Source: Tiliqua scincoides
Lineage: Eukaryota; Chordata; Lepidosauria; Squamata; Scincidae
Reading direction: 5' to 3'
Assembly: GCF_035046505.1 (NCBI RefSeq)
Contig: NC_089829.1
Span: 2,588,001-2,652,000 of the forward strand
DNA: 64,000 nucleotides
The notes beneath the pieces were generated by a model. It was not told the DNA's origin, ran no database searches, and saw only the letters and a program-made list of their open reading frames with translations. Below are positions 1-12,100 of the stretch, one piece after another. Position numbers and translations under genes: made by a program. Within the stretch, counting starts at the first letter, position 1. Each line of letters begins with the position of its first letter.

Positions 1-2440
1 ACTATCTGCTCTTGGTACAAAGAAAGAGAGAGAGAGAGAGATAAATTTTCTGGTCACCCCCTAAGTTCTCTGTATGCTGTATCTTATCTAGTTCCATTAA
101 GGTGACAGGCAGGATATAGAGCTGAAATGCCTTTGCCTAGATAAGAGTCTTATCTGTAAACTGTAACTTCTCTAGAGTCTCCTTGTCAAACTCCTAATTA
201 ACTCTAGGCAGGCACCTGCATTTTCAAGGCTACAGGGATACATCTGAGACTTAAGTCTTTTCAAGTTAGCTTCCACTATTCTGTGTGTCCCATGCTTTGA
301 TCAAACTATTTTTAACAGCTAGAATTCACTTCTGATACTACTAACATTGCTACTAACATTTTAAGCAATAACTATTGATATATTGATGAATGCATGCTAA
401 CTGTGTAATCCTTTGACACTTCCATCATGCTCTCATGTGCTGCCTTGGCAGTTTCCAGAGAGAGATTCTTCTGTTAATTTACAACTCTAAGGGCATTACT
501 CATTAGGCATTAGAAGCACATACTCAGTAGCCTGTCATTAGCACAGATCTGTAACATTTCTCAAATGCAGTCACACACCATGGTGTTGCTTTGGTAAAAT
601 GCATATACAAGACTCTTCTGACATGAAACCTTCTAATAGCTTTGCACATTTTGGTTCAAAAGAAAGCTTGTTTAAACCCTAAATTGCTCTTTATTCAGCA
701 GCAGGCATTCAAGTTTGGAAGTGTAATTTTAAAGACACTCCTCTGTTCAGCCTAGCTTCATCCATCACCCTACCAATTAGCCTGACAGCTGGTAAATTCC
801 AGTCTCATTCTTATCTGATGCTTCGACAACTTAGCAATAAAACATCCCAATTTACGATTTGCCTTCAGCTTTGCTATTTTAAACTTCTTCAAAGAGGGCA
901 AAATAGATTTCATATGTTTTAAGCATTGCTAAACATAATTTTCCCGTATTTCTTACTTAACTAATTCATCCATAACATTGCATTGACATTATTAACATAA
1001 GTAAGCATTTGCATAAATGATTAGTTTCAGCATAATGGCTACATACACTCATAGCTTCATTAAGCATTTGGTCTGTTAGCATTTGTGTTTGGCTTTTGGC
1101 TTTCACCAGGGTACGGATCCTGCATCACAGGGTACGGATCCTGTTTAAAGATTGGGCTGTAATGCTGTGTGTCAACAGGGATCAGACCCTGTTGACAAAC
1201 CATTCATGGGTGATGCTTTCCAAGAATTTTGTAGACATTCACTATTGGTATTGATGGTTTTCTCTGCTTTGTGCTCTGTGGAATTGTTGTGTCTTTTTCT
1301 GACAATTTGCATTTTCCTTTTTAAGAAGTCGAACTGATCCAGTGAGTGGAACGCCAAAAGCAGTATGTAAAAACACAATCTCACACTTTTTCCACATTTC
1401 TGTTTACTTTTTAAAGCAAAGATGTAGGAATGATTGACCTTAAATATTTATTCCCCTCAGAAAAACTTCTGATGTTGTAAATACCATGTACTTTGATTCT
1501 CTTAGTGAAATGAGCAATGCAGATGATTTTAAAGTTAATATTGACCATTGTGCCAAGTGACATGCTGCATTGCATACTGAATGCTGGAATGTTGCCTGTA
1601 TGACTTCATGTTGTACAGATGATGTATGATCGTTCAAGGAACATGTAAGTGAAGGTCTGAACACTGACTGCCTTGTTCTACATCTGTGTGTCATAGTTAG
1701 TAGCTGTATGTTTGTATAGGTTGTTGTGTGCTTTTTGTTTTCTTGAAATAAAAACATTTGGAGTGTATCTTTTTTTACCACTATCACATTGTGGCACATA
1801 GCGCTTCCCTTGATGGTTTTTGAAGGTGTTATCAAAAACCACGTTATTGATCTTCGTATTTTTCTCAGTGGGGTCCAGTCACCTATTGGAACATATAGGG
1901 TGCTTTTGTACAGCTAATGGAATCCTCCTTATAGGGTTCCAAAGCCTTGTACACCGGAATATATAAATGTGCCTGTGCAATTTCCATTAGCAGAGATCCA
2001 TCTGCAACAACTGAGATCTTTCAAGTCTTGCAATTCCTTCCATTTTTCCATGAGCAGACACATAACGGACATTAGTCCCAGGAGTCAACCTGCTACATCA
2101 CACATTTTGCACTACAGAATCCAAACCAGCTCCATGGAGCAGAGGTCTCCTCTTCTACTTCCCTGTGCCCAGCTTTCCCCAATTCCTTCTTTTGCTTTGT
2201 CACTGAATCACCTTTTGAGTTGGGCACTTGAGTGTGCTTTTCTTATGCCTACCATTGCTTACATAGAATCATATGGGTGACATTTTTCCTTCCATTTCAA
2301 GTACACTAATTTTAGTCTGTAATAATCCATTCGCTCTACATTTTGACATTCTGAATTATTTTGCTTAACTTAAAATATTGCAAAGGTGTCCAGAATCACA
2401 ACTTGGCAAGTCCTGTTTCCTGTTGACTCCTGGATTTCTT
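1..2440. other. AT-rich stretch without a recognised gene
   Basis: No exon, RNA gene or clear transposon could be recognised here. A (GA)n tract lies near 26-42. A short direct repeat reading GGTACGGATCCTG occurs twice between about 1110 and 1143. An AATAAA at 1747-1752 could be a polyadenylation signal, but nothing coding could be tied to it. Short open frames on both strands have no domain character and I treat them as chance. Confidence 0.4.
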
Positions 2441-2449
2441 TGAGAAAGG

Positions 2450-3270
2450 CGGGACATGAATTTTCCACGTGCCGGCGCGGGGCCTGCGACCTTCCAGCCG
2501 CTCCACTGAGTGGGGCACTGCTGCAGCCTCAGCGCAGCTCCGAGGGCAGGGAACGTCTGCGGCACGCCCCGCGGGCACCGGCAGGGGACAGGCCTGGCCA
2601 GCGCGGCTGCAGCGCTGCAGTAGAGCTGTTAGCTTCAGGGCTGCTGCCCAGTCCTGGCGCGGAGGCCCCGCCCACTCGCCCGCTTCCAGGATGGCCGCGC
2701 CTCCTGTTGCGCCAGCTCCTGACGTCAACCGAGACGCCGCCTTTTCAGGGACTGGTTGTTATGGAGCCGGTGACGTCACTGACCGGTAGCGAGGAACCCG
2801 GCCCTGACAGGGCTGTGCGCCTGTCACTCTGACCATGCGTCCCTCCCCTTGCCGGGGGTGGTGACGGGGGCAAGATGCCGGCCGGCGCGAACGGCGGTCC
2901 TCGGAGGCGGTGATCAGGCTGGGCAGCTCGCCTCAGCAGGTGGGTGGCTGGCTGGCAGGGGGAGCTGGGGCAGCAGAGGCCGGCTTCGGGCCTCCTCGGT
3001 CGGGGGTAGCGCTCCGCCCCGCAGCCACGCTGTCCTCCTCTGGGACACGGGCGGGCAGAGGAGGCTGGAGCCGCCGGGCGAGAGCCTCCCTGCTCTGTGG
3101 CTGCCTCGTGCCCGGCAGGGAGGCGGCGAGTGAGGAGCGACGGCCGCTCTCGGAGGCCCTAACTCGCCCATCTCTTCGCGTGGGCTGCGGGCGGCGCTCT
3201 TGGCAGAGCGCGAGAGGACGCGGTCCCTGCCCCGCGGGGCTTCCAGTCTCCAAAGAGGCCGCAGGCATCT
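2450..3270. promoter_or_regulatory. CpG island with two CRE palindromes, probable promoter
   Basis: This stretch is GC-rich and dense in CpG, unlike the AT-rich flanks. Two perfect TGACGTCA palindromes (CREB/ATF sites) lie at 2720-2727 and 2771-2778. An ATG in good context (ccaggATGGCC) at 2694 opens a short frame without recognisable homology, and another ATG at 2875 opens a 12-codon frame. A splice-donor-like CAGCAG/GTGGGT lies near 2934-2945. This fits a CpG-island promoter with a non-coding first exon, perhaps bidirectional, but no gene can be attached to it. It is unlikely to be the promoter of the lectin gene whose ATG is 3 kb downstream, because such immune receptors rarely use CpG islands. 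Confidence 0.5.
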
Positions 3271-3424
3271 GCTGCTGGGCCGGAGTGCAGGCACTGCTCC
3301 CCCCACCATGTGTGTGGGGGGCCCTGCCTGACCTGGAAGGGCGCCTCTTCGCCAGGCAGCACCGTCCTCTGGCACCCCGGCTCAGGCCGCTGTCTCTGGA
3401 GGGAGCCTTCCCAGCAGCCACTGA

Positions 3425-3556
3425 AGTCACTTGGGTGCAGGGCGTGTGGTGGGTGGGGAGGCAGAGCCTCCCCAGCGGAGGACTCCACCATGTGAGGTGC
3501 TCAAGTACAGTGTGCTCTGCCTCCCCACCCACCACACACCCTGCACCCAAGTGACT
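3425..3556. repeat. 42-bp near-perfect inverted repeat, 48-bp loop
   Basis: Positions 3425-3466 are the reverse complement of 3515-3556 with one mismatch visible (gcgtgtg against gtgtgtg). The arms are rich in GGTGGG/CCCACC. Related sequence (GGACTCC ... CTGCCTCCCC ... GCACATCCCT) recurs at about 3630-3700 and 12310-12370, so this is probably part of a dispersed repeat family rather than a unique hairpin. Confidence 0.7.
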
Positions 3557-3759
3557 CCGCTACACATCCTCACTTTTTGCTTGCACATGGGTCCTAAGAG
3601 CTTGCAGGCCTCCCACGGAGGCAGTGCTTTTCCAAGGACTCCAATGCGGACACTTGGGAAGCTCTGCCTCCCCTCCCGCTGCACATCCCTCCTCTGGGCA
3701 GCTTAGGATTAGGCTGTTTTTGGCCTGATCCTCTGCGGCTCTTCTTCTGTTCCTATGTT

Positions 3760-4040
3760 CACTGCACTGCTCTGCAGTCGCATTTGTTATTGTGTGTTTT
3801 ACTCCTGACAATTGCAAAAGCTGTGCATGACAGAGACACACTCCTGCATTGTCCATTGGGCCTGCTCCACAAGGCTGGCCATCCAGCACACCTGAACCAC
3901 AGCACTACACAGCTCTTCAGTCACATTTGTTTTTGTGTATTTTACTCCGGGCAGCTACAAAAGTAGTAAATGACAGAGACATGCTCTTGCATTGTCTCTT
4001 GCACACTCTTACATTGTCTGTTGAGCCTGCTCCGCATTGG
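3760..4040 (+). repeat. Imperfect tandem duplication, unit about 140 bp
   Basis: A segment beginning near 3762 (CTGCTCTGCAGTCGCATTTG...) recurs near 3903 (CAGCTCTTCAGTCACATTTG...). Shared downstream blocks are TTTTACTCC, ATGACAGAGACA, GCATTGTC and GAGCCTGCTCC/GGCCTGCTCC. The copies have diverged by perhaps 15-20%. No coding content is evident. Confidence 0.6.
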
Positions 4041-4467
4041 TGTTGGTAACAAGCAGGTTTATTAACAGTGGTGTATATGTGTCTCCTTGGGCCAGGCTCA
4101 AAGCAACCCTGCAGTAGAGGACCCTCCCCTATTCGTTCCTTAGCACAGTGTGGGTTGGCTGCCACTTGGCAGCATTCCTGAAGTGCCACAGAATGGGAGA
4201 GTGGGGGCTTGCCACAAGAGGGACATGGATGTGTCATACATAAATGTATGACACTTACATGGTGAAGAAAAAGCTCTGGAGAATATTGATTTCCACTTTT
4301 ATCTCACCCTTCCTCCAAGGAGCTCATGGTTCTTTCCCTCCTCTTGTTTTCATGACAACTCTGTGAGTTAGACTAGGCTGAGAGAGAGCTTCCTGGATGA
4401 CCTTGGGTCAGTCACTTTGTGGCTGAGTGTGCATTTGAACACCAGAACTACTGCACCGTCTTGGCTC

Positions 4468-5140
4468 ATAAGAACATAAGAACAGCCCCACTGGATCAGG
4501 CCATAGGCCCATCTAGTCCAGCTTCCTGTATCTCACAGCGGCCCACCAAATGCCTCAGGGAGCACACCAGATAACAAGAGACCTCATCCTGGTGCCCTCC
4601 CTTGCATCTGGCATTCTGACATAACCCATTTCTAAAATCAGGAGGTTGCGCATACACATCATGGCTTGTACCCCATAATGGATTTTTCCTCCAGAAACTT
4701 GTCCAATCCCCTTTTAAAGGCGTCTAGGCTAGACGCCAGCACCACATCCTGTGGCAAGGAGTTCCACAGACCGACCACGCGCTGAGTAAAGAAATATTTT
4801 CTTTTGTCTGTCCTAACCCGCCCAACACTCAATTTTAGTGGATGTCCCCTGGTTCTGGTATTATGTGAGAGTGTAAAGAGCATCTCCCTATCCACTCTGT
4901 CCATTACCTGCATAATTTTGTATGTCTCAATCATGTCCCCCCTCAGGCGTCTCTTTTCTAGGCTGAAGAGGCCCAAACGCCGTAGCCTTTCCTCATAAGG
5001 AAGGTGCCCCAGCCCCGTAATCATCTTAGTCACTCTCTTTTTTAAGTCCACTATGTCTTTTTTGAGATGCGGCGACCAGAACTGGACACAATACTCCAGG
5101 TGTGGCCTTACCATAGATTTGTACAACGGCATTATATTTG
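4468..5140 (-). mobile_element. CR1 LINE, 5'-truncated 3' fragment
   Basis: Read on the minus strand, this ends in the CR1 terminus found at 24.45 kb (agctggactagatgggccta ... TTCTTATGTTCTTA). It encodes the C-terminal end of the CR1 ORF2 protein (4659-5132, beginning [19 protein letters not shown]), which closely matches residues near the end of the complete ORF2 at 21380-24259. Compared with the other copies a short segment around MEKVQK is missing and the frame continues, so this copy is slightly decayed but young. It is truncated at about 5140, as is usual for CR1. Confidence 0.9.
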
Positions 5141-5990
5141 AAATGAATTAATCACTATGGATTGGATTGAAATTGATTAACAATCGCCATCCTGATTAAT
5201 GAAACAAACTGATCAGTCCTGATAAAAACATGACCTTGCTTCGGACTCTTAAAATGAGGGATTAGAAGAACAAAAATATGACAGAACAAACCTAGGCAAT
5301 TTTTTTGTGCCTTAAGAATTAAGAACAAAAAATGATAGTGAACGTAATCATTTAATGATTAGCTTATTGTAAAATAAGGGATGTGTAAAATTGAATAAGG
5401 GGTTAAAAATCACCTGATGATGGGATTATCTACAATCTGAATTCAAGGACATTTAGCAAGTATGTGAAGCCTGGAAAAGATGCATTGTTAAAAAATCTTT
5501 TGTTGTTTTTGGATGTACAAGTTGGAATATTGACTACCTCCTGTGATTTGGATATCTGTGATTGCAAGACTATTTCACGAAAAAGAAATTAGCCCCAGGA
5601 AATTTGCAGAGTTTGAAATGTTGTTTGTAGAGAAGGATATAGAAGAGTTTTTTTTCTCGAACGTTGGATTCTAGCAATCCACTTCTGTTTCTTGTCACTC
5701 CACTGGTGGAAGGTTCCCAAGGCTTAGCCTTAGCCTCATAACATGATTGTTGCCTCACTAGCGTATTGCTTGTGCAAGGAGCAGCTCCTTGCATGACAGG
5801 TGGAACCCCTGTACCATAGGCCTTCCCTGTTTGAAAAATAAAACCACTCTTCTGTATAAAGTTTTAAAAAAACACAATACAAATGATGAGAATCAATCAG
5901 CTTTCAGGCAAATGCTTTTGAATAAATCCTGCCTAAATGTTGAAGCTCTCGGGGAATGTGTATATGTTACAGATGTTTACATGTCTCTGA
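5141..5990. other. AT-rich upstream region of lectin gene 1
   Basis: No repeat or exon was recognised between the CR1 tail and the first coding exon of gene 1. A TATA-like box (TGTATAAAG) lies at about 5854-5862, some 140 bp before the gene 1 ATG, and could be its core promoter. This is inference from spacing only. Confidence 0.3.
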
Positions 5991-6001
5991 TTTTCCAAAG
6001 G

Positions 6002-6122
6002 ATGGAGCAGTTGGCTCAAAATGATGTAAACATGAACAGTCCCATTGTGGAGAACAAAGAAAAAGATCCAGGACAAGTCCAGTTGCTCCTGAACAAACCA
6101 GCAGAAATGAGAGACTCTCCAG
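6002..6122 (+). CDS. Gene 1 exon 1: cytoplasmic tail
   Basis: This exon encodes 40 residues from ATG at 6002 ([10 protein letters not shown]...) and ends in phase 1 at gactctccag/gtaagc. The upstream frame is open back to 5789 but has no better context and reads as 5' UTR. The tail lacks tyrosine, so no ITIM or hemITAM. Confidence 0.75.
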
Positions 6123-9100
6123 GTAAGCCAATTTCTGTTCTGCTGCAGAAGAGAGGCTGAGCGATCAACCTTTCAATGGAGGAGTACCATGCTGAGCTGA
6201 AAGCCCCGTCTCCAGCACCTGGGAATTCCCTCCCAAGTCCTGCTATGAGTTTTGTGGGCCAATTACGCAGTTCTCAAATTGTGGTACTGGTAGCTTTGTG
6301 GTATTGCCAAGGCTCACACTTGCTATGGGCCTCCCAGCTCCAAAGTGCCTCTGACTTACTGATGATGGTGAGGCACAGGCCGGGTTTACAGTAGTTCCTG
6401 TTGGACAACTGTCTCACTTTGGAAAAGTGCAAGAGGCCCTTACACTCACTGCCCTGAGTGAAAACGACTAGGAGAATACACTGGGGAGTCAAAATTTGTA
6501 ATTGGGACTAACTGGATACCCCCTCTCCCTGGTTTTACCAGACTGTTATTTTTTGTTTTTGTAAAAACTCGGGGCTAACTCAGGGTTAAGAACCCTGAAT
6601 TAAGAATCTTGCATGCCAAATCTGTGAACACAGAATATGCATTAGCCATGAATCCTGATTTAAGAGATAAAGACCAAGGGCAGAGAGTTTTCAGTGACTC
6701 ACCATAGGAAAATCTATGGATCCTATGGATCCTAGTCTAGCCTCAGAACAAAAGCCACACCACATCTCTGTGGTGCTCCAGGACATTATCTTGTTGAGAA
6801 CAGTCTACGTAGTCTCTGTCCATGTGTGGAGGAGCTCAGAGTGGGTCTGGCAGCATTCCAGAAACAGCCATGGTAGCTGCTAAATTTAGCATATATACCT
6901 GTATGTGTGTTGCATGCTGTGTGTGTGGCTGTACTTGTCGTAGATGGGACTCGTCAGCCTGGGAAGGCAGCTCATCTGAGAGAAGGAAAACTCTGATCCC
7001 AAACCTCCACTGCCTTGTGGCTACATCCAGTTATGGAAAATGCTTCAGGAGTCAACCTCGAGGCAAAATCCGGAGCCAGAGTACCTGAGGCAGTTCATGG
7101 CTGAACACAGTCATGTTCTGGCAACTCCTGCGACGCCACTGGAACTAACCGTACTGGCTTCTGCCTTTCCATTGGACCATTTCAGCGATGTGGAGAGGGG
7201 GAATTTGCTGCATGGGAAACAGCCTATCCTCCATACCTACTTTACCCAGGCTTCGCGCACTGGAGAGGACACTCTGTTCCAGAACCACCATTAAGAGCGT
7301 GATATCATAGTCTTCCGAGACTGAAGGATGCCAACAACATGGTGTTGCATGTGGCTTATTCATATTTGCCCTACTGTTGGGTTGACAGGCTTTTCTTCTT
7401 TCTCAATTTCTTTCAACTTAGAAAGTGGACAACAACAAAAAAGTCCCTGGACATTTGTAAGGAACTGGTGCCTTGGTAAGTCTTGTATCTTGCATACCCA
7501 GTACAACTGCAGAACCTGATTGGTTCTCTCTTGACATCATAAGAGCAGTTTTAGACATAAGTACTGATCTGCCTCTTAACTGCCTTATTTTGAATAGATT
7601 TTTGGCGAATAAAAACAGATTATTTCAAATGTCTACTCCATTGCTAATGGACTTTAGCAATGGACTAATGGACTTCAGGTGTGTGTGTTTTAATTGTCAT
7701 TAATAAACCCTCAGCTTTTGTAGCAGAGTTTGGAAGTGTTCTTAAACATGGGGGCTATTTCTGAATGCCCACCTTAGAGCCAAAACGCTTCTTGTAAGCT
7801 TTGGTGTATAGCAGGGGTGTCCAAACTTTTTGGCAGGAGGGCCACATCATCTCTCTGACACTGTGTTGGGGGCCAAAGAATTAATTTACATTTAAAATTT
7901 GAATAAATTTACATAAATTAATATATTAGAGATGGAAATTTTATGAATGAATGAAGGTCTTGCAATAGCTCAAGACCTATAAAAGGCCTTGCACAAAGCA
8001 AGACTGGCCTTTCCTTTGCTGCCACTGCTGAATCACAGACATGAAACAGCAAGCAGTGGAGGAAGCCCTCGAACTACAGATCACATGAGAGGTCGAACAG
8101 TCATCCTCACGCTGAGAGCAGTTACATCGGGCCAGCATGGGCTCCGGCAAGTCGCCGGAGGGCTAGGGGCTCCTAGAAATGGCCCCTGGGCCAGGGGTTG
8201 GGCACCCTTGGTGTATAGGAAAGAGTACCTTTCTATAGTCCCTCAAGGGATCTATGCTGCTGTATGGACCTCTTTGGTTGCTGTGTGGTGGTACAGCCAT
8301 TATTGCCGACTTCCAGTTCAGCCACACTACATGGAATGTGACTTCGAGCTGTGCAGCCACACAGCATGCTGGGAACAGGGACACTTTTATCTTGAAAATT
8401 AAGGATCTGGCCGTGGCTGTATGTGTGATCCTAACCACTTAACTACCACAGCTCCCTCCTTCGGGGAAACTGACCCCGAAAATTCCTGTTGAAAAGGGTG
8501 TGAAGTAAGGATGTTTTCTCCCCCCCCCCCTTCTCACTCTTCCTTAATGATTTGGTTTCTTTTCTCTTGGAAGTAGATGGTCACCCCCCTAAGTTGGGCT
8601 CTAGGCACGTGCCTCTGCTGCTTTATGCTGATGACGCTGTCTTGATGTCCTGCTCACATATAGGTTTACTGCGTCTTCTAAATGAATGTAATGATTACCT
8701 AGTTGCTAATAAATTGGAACTTAATTAAGGGAAGACTAAAATCTTGGTATTCTCAAAGTCATGGAAACCATATCCATGGTCTGTAGAAGGGAGGAAAATT
8801 GAACAAGTTAAGACTTTAAATATTTGGGGGTGAATTTTTGTTATAATCTTACATGGACTGCCCATCAGAAGCTGTCAGCTAACTTAACCCACTATATCAG
8901 TGGTACTCAAACTTTTCTGGCCAGTGGCTCCCTTGACCCCCGTGTCTGTTGGCCATGACTCCCCATCATGTTCCTGAGGGCTGGAAGTGACATCATTAAA
9001 CAGGAAGTGGCCAGAAATATTAACTATATTTATATAGTTAACTATAATATAATATCAAATATATATTAACGTTATTAATAAACAGCAATATACATGCTTT

Positions 9101-12100
9101 ATAAATGATCAGCTGCTGATCACTATTGGAGACAGGATGCTGGAGTAGGTAGATTTTGTCTGGTCCAAGAAGACTCATTTTTTTTAACTTTGTAAGCATA
9201 CCAATAGAATTGTTTTATCAAATGAACTTTGTGAACAACCAGTCTGACCAACATTACACACACACACACCCCTGTGGACCCCAATCCAACTAGTCATTTC
9301 TCCCATTCTCCTTGGATAGGATTGAACCCTTTATTAATTTAATTAAATTAAATTTTTCCAGCAGCTGGTGGGGAAAACAAAAATAGACCATGAAAATATA
9401 TCAGAGCTGATAAGGGTTTGGTTAGGATGCTGATTTTTCTCCTATACTAGGAGATGCACAGCCCAATCCTATGCATGTCTACTCAGAAGTAAGTCCCATT
9501 AGAGTCAATGGGGCTTACTCCCAGGAAAGTGTGGATAGGATTGGGCTGGCAATCACTTCATCAATGGCTGATAAGTATTCCCTACAAATAGCAAGATTCA
9601 TCACTTTAAAAATATACCCTTTTCTCTTCAGTCAAACAACAAGATTAATAAATCACTTTAAAAACAGTACCCTTTTTCTGCTCCTGGCCAAGTAAAGTGT
9701 GTGCTTGTCTCTCCCCTCCCCCTTTGCCAACTGCATGGAAACAACTTTAAGGGGAAGGGGAGGAAAGTGGGAAGGTTTGGAGATTGAAAGGGGGAAGAGG
9801 GAGGGGGTTGAAAAGAGAGATTTCACTTTGATGAGAATCGATCCCAGGCTGGGAACTAGGAACCAACCATACAAGGATCAGCAAGGGTTAAGGACTGCAA
9901 GCTGAGCATGCTCAGAAGCGGGCGGGGCAGCAGCTACTCTTGCAGCTGAGCAACTCCTGTTTCTTCTGCTTTAAAAAAAAGTGCAGAAGACGGCTCTTAT
10001 TCTGCCCAGGGGTGTGACTGTATCGCTTTGAGAGGACATCCCGTGCCTCCCCTTTGAGTTCCTAGCACTTCCCTAAAGAGCTGCGCCTCACAGTTTGAAT
10101 AACACTGCAATATACCATTCAATCTATCACTCGTTTCTTCTTTAGGCAAGGCAATTGTCATTTTCCATCCACTCTTAAAGTTTGTAATGCCAGAGTAATA
10201 CCACAGCTCCTATATGGTTCTCCAGTATGGTGTATTGGAATCGCGGAAGATCTGGCGAGGAGGTGGACGTGGTGTCAGCAGTGGCCCCTTTAAGGTTAAG
10301 GCCTGGACATCCAGCAGAGTGTGCTGCACAGCTGCAGCCACCTGAAGGCAATAGGGCCCTCAGGGATATAAGGAACACCTGAGGCAGGAAGGGTTGTGGG
10401 TTGTAGGAGGAGTGTAGGTTGGAGTTAGGAGAAGAGACTGACTTGGCTTATTGAATTTGGAATCTGACCGCGGACTGTGACTTGGCTTAATGACTTTGGA
10501 CTTTGACTTGGATACTTTGACTGATTTGACTGGCTACTTGGAATCTTACCTTGAACTGTGACTCGGCTTATTGGCTCTGGACTCTGGTTTGGCAACTCTA
10601 ACTGATTGGACTGACTTTCTTGGAATCTGTGAACTGGGACTGGACTCTGACTTTTGCTTGCTGCACTTGTGAGTTTAACAAGGGAAACTAATCAGCGTTA
10701 AGCGGGCATGAGATTCAGTGGGGAGGAGAATCTGGCAGAACATATGGTTAAGCTCGATTAATCATTCGTTCGAGCGTCCTCAGGCTAAGTTCTTTAGGGG
10801 GTACACTGGGTCTCCCTAGATGTGCACCTGATACAGCTACTTGTTTGTTTTATTTTTAATTATTTATTTCTTTTTATTTTACATCTTGTTTTACTTTGAT
10901 GACTCATTTGTTGGAACATGAATTAATGCCAATAAAGGTCTCTAAATCTAACTACCACAGCTGCCGTTGAACACAACCTCGAAACTTGAGCCGATCCAGG
11001 TTTTGGATGCAAGACTTTAAGTTGCTCTTATCCACAGGGCTCAAGTCGCATTGATCTTTCTGTGAGCTTTGCTATCTCCCATTTGTTTCTGGGCTAAATT
11101 CCTGGGTCTGGGACACCTTAAAGGGAAGAGGGTGCTGTGTGCCTTTTTCTTCTTTGTGTCATGGTCACATTTGAGTTTTTTTAAGATGCAAAAGGGGTAT
11201 AAAATTATAATAAAAATGAATTGCAAATGGAATTCCATTTTGAATGCACTTGATCTCCAAACTGGCGACCACTTGATCTCCAAACTGGCGACCAAACTGG
11301 CGACCACTGTACACCAGGAAAGGCGTCCCTGGCACGAGCGGTGCTTACCATTCCTCTGGGGAGCTGCTGTTCTGCACTTCTGATACTGATACTGCTGAAA
11401 CTGTGACTTGGCCAGTTTCGTCTACCTGGAAATCCAGGCGCAGTGGTCTGCTGAAGGCTCTCTGGGCACCTGCATCAGGAAATGAGCCACAGCCTCTAAG
11501 TGGCCTTGCAAGGACATTACTGCTTAGCAGTAGTTTTAAGCTTTCACCTATGGTATAGCTTGAAGGCATTCTGCCACTGCCAGGTGGGGCTGGTGTTGGG
11601 GTGCTTCAGCCCAATGAAGAACATCTGCCATGTTCCAAAGTGGCTTTCCCCAAGTAGGATCTTTGGGGGGCTTCCAGTGCACTCACCACAGTGGTGAAAT
11701 TGAGGCACCCTGCAATTTTCAGCCTTTTGTTGAAAATGTCCAGGTTTGTCCTAAAATTTAGTGCTAAATCTTCTGTTTGCACATTTAATTGTTTTGTGTA
11801 ATGTGCTTTTAGGATATTAGCTTTTTTGTATTAAATGCATGTGGTTGCATTCATGCGCATATACTTACCTATTTTTTGTTTTTAAAATAAACCTTGCCCA
11901 TCTCTTTTCATTTCAGAGGTGTCACTTGACCCTTCTCTGTGAGTCTTGTGTCTTTGATGTTTAGGGCTGTTCTTTTATGGTTGCAGTCAGTATACTTGTG
12001 TTAAGCAATACATTTGTCTCTTTGTCTTAGCAAACCCCTGGAAATGGAAAATTATACTTGTTGCTGCTGCTGCTGCCATCATCGCTGCTGCCATCATTGT

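Larger units (their letters stand above)
8454..10949 (+). mobile_element. R4/Dong-like LINE fragment, interrupted
   Basis: Coding remnants include [13 protein letters not shown] (8610-8650; FADD-type catalytic motif), [21 protein letters not shown] and, beyond the inserted h[19 protein letters not shown] (10160-10230). A 13-bp direct repeat AACTACCACAGCT at 8441-8453 and 10950-10962 looks like the target duplication, and the 3' end reads AATAAAGGTCTCTAAATCT. An in-frame stop follows KLELN. The clade call (R4/Dong or relative) rests on remembered motifs and is tentative. Confidence 0.7.

Noticed and set aside
2694-2789. Short protein starting MAAPPVAPAP in the CpG island
   Set aside because: 32 codons, no recognisable domain, and overlapping open frames on both strands are expected in GC-rich DNA.
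2910-3554. Long open frames on both strands of the CpG island (over 200 codons)
   Set aside because: They overlap each other in several frames and are rich in Arg/Pro/Gly/Ala, a composition effect. No splice-supported gene was found.
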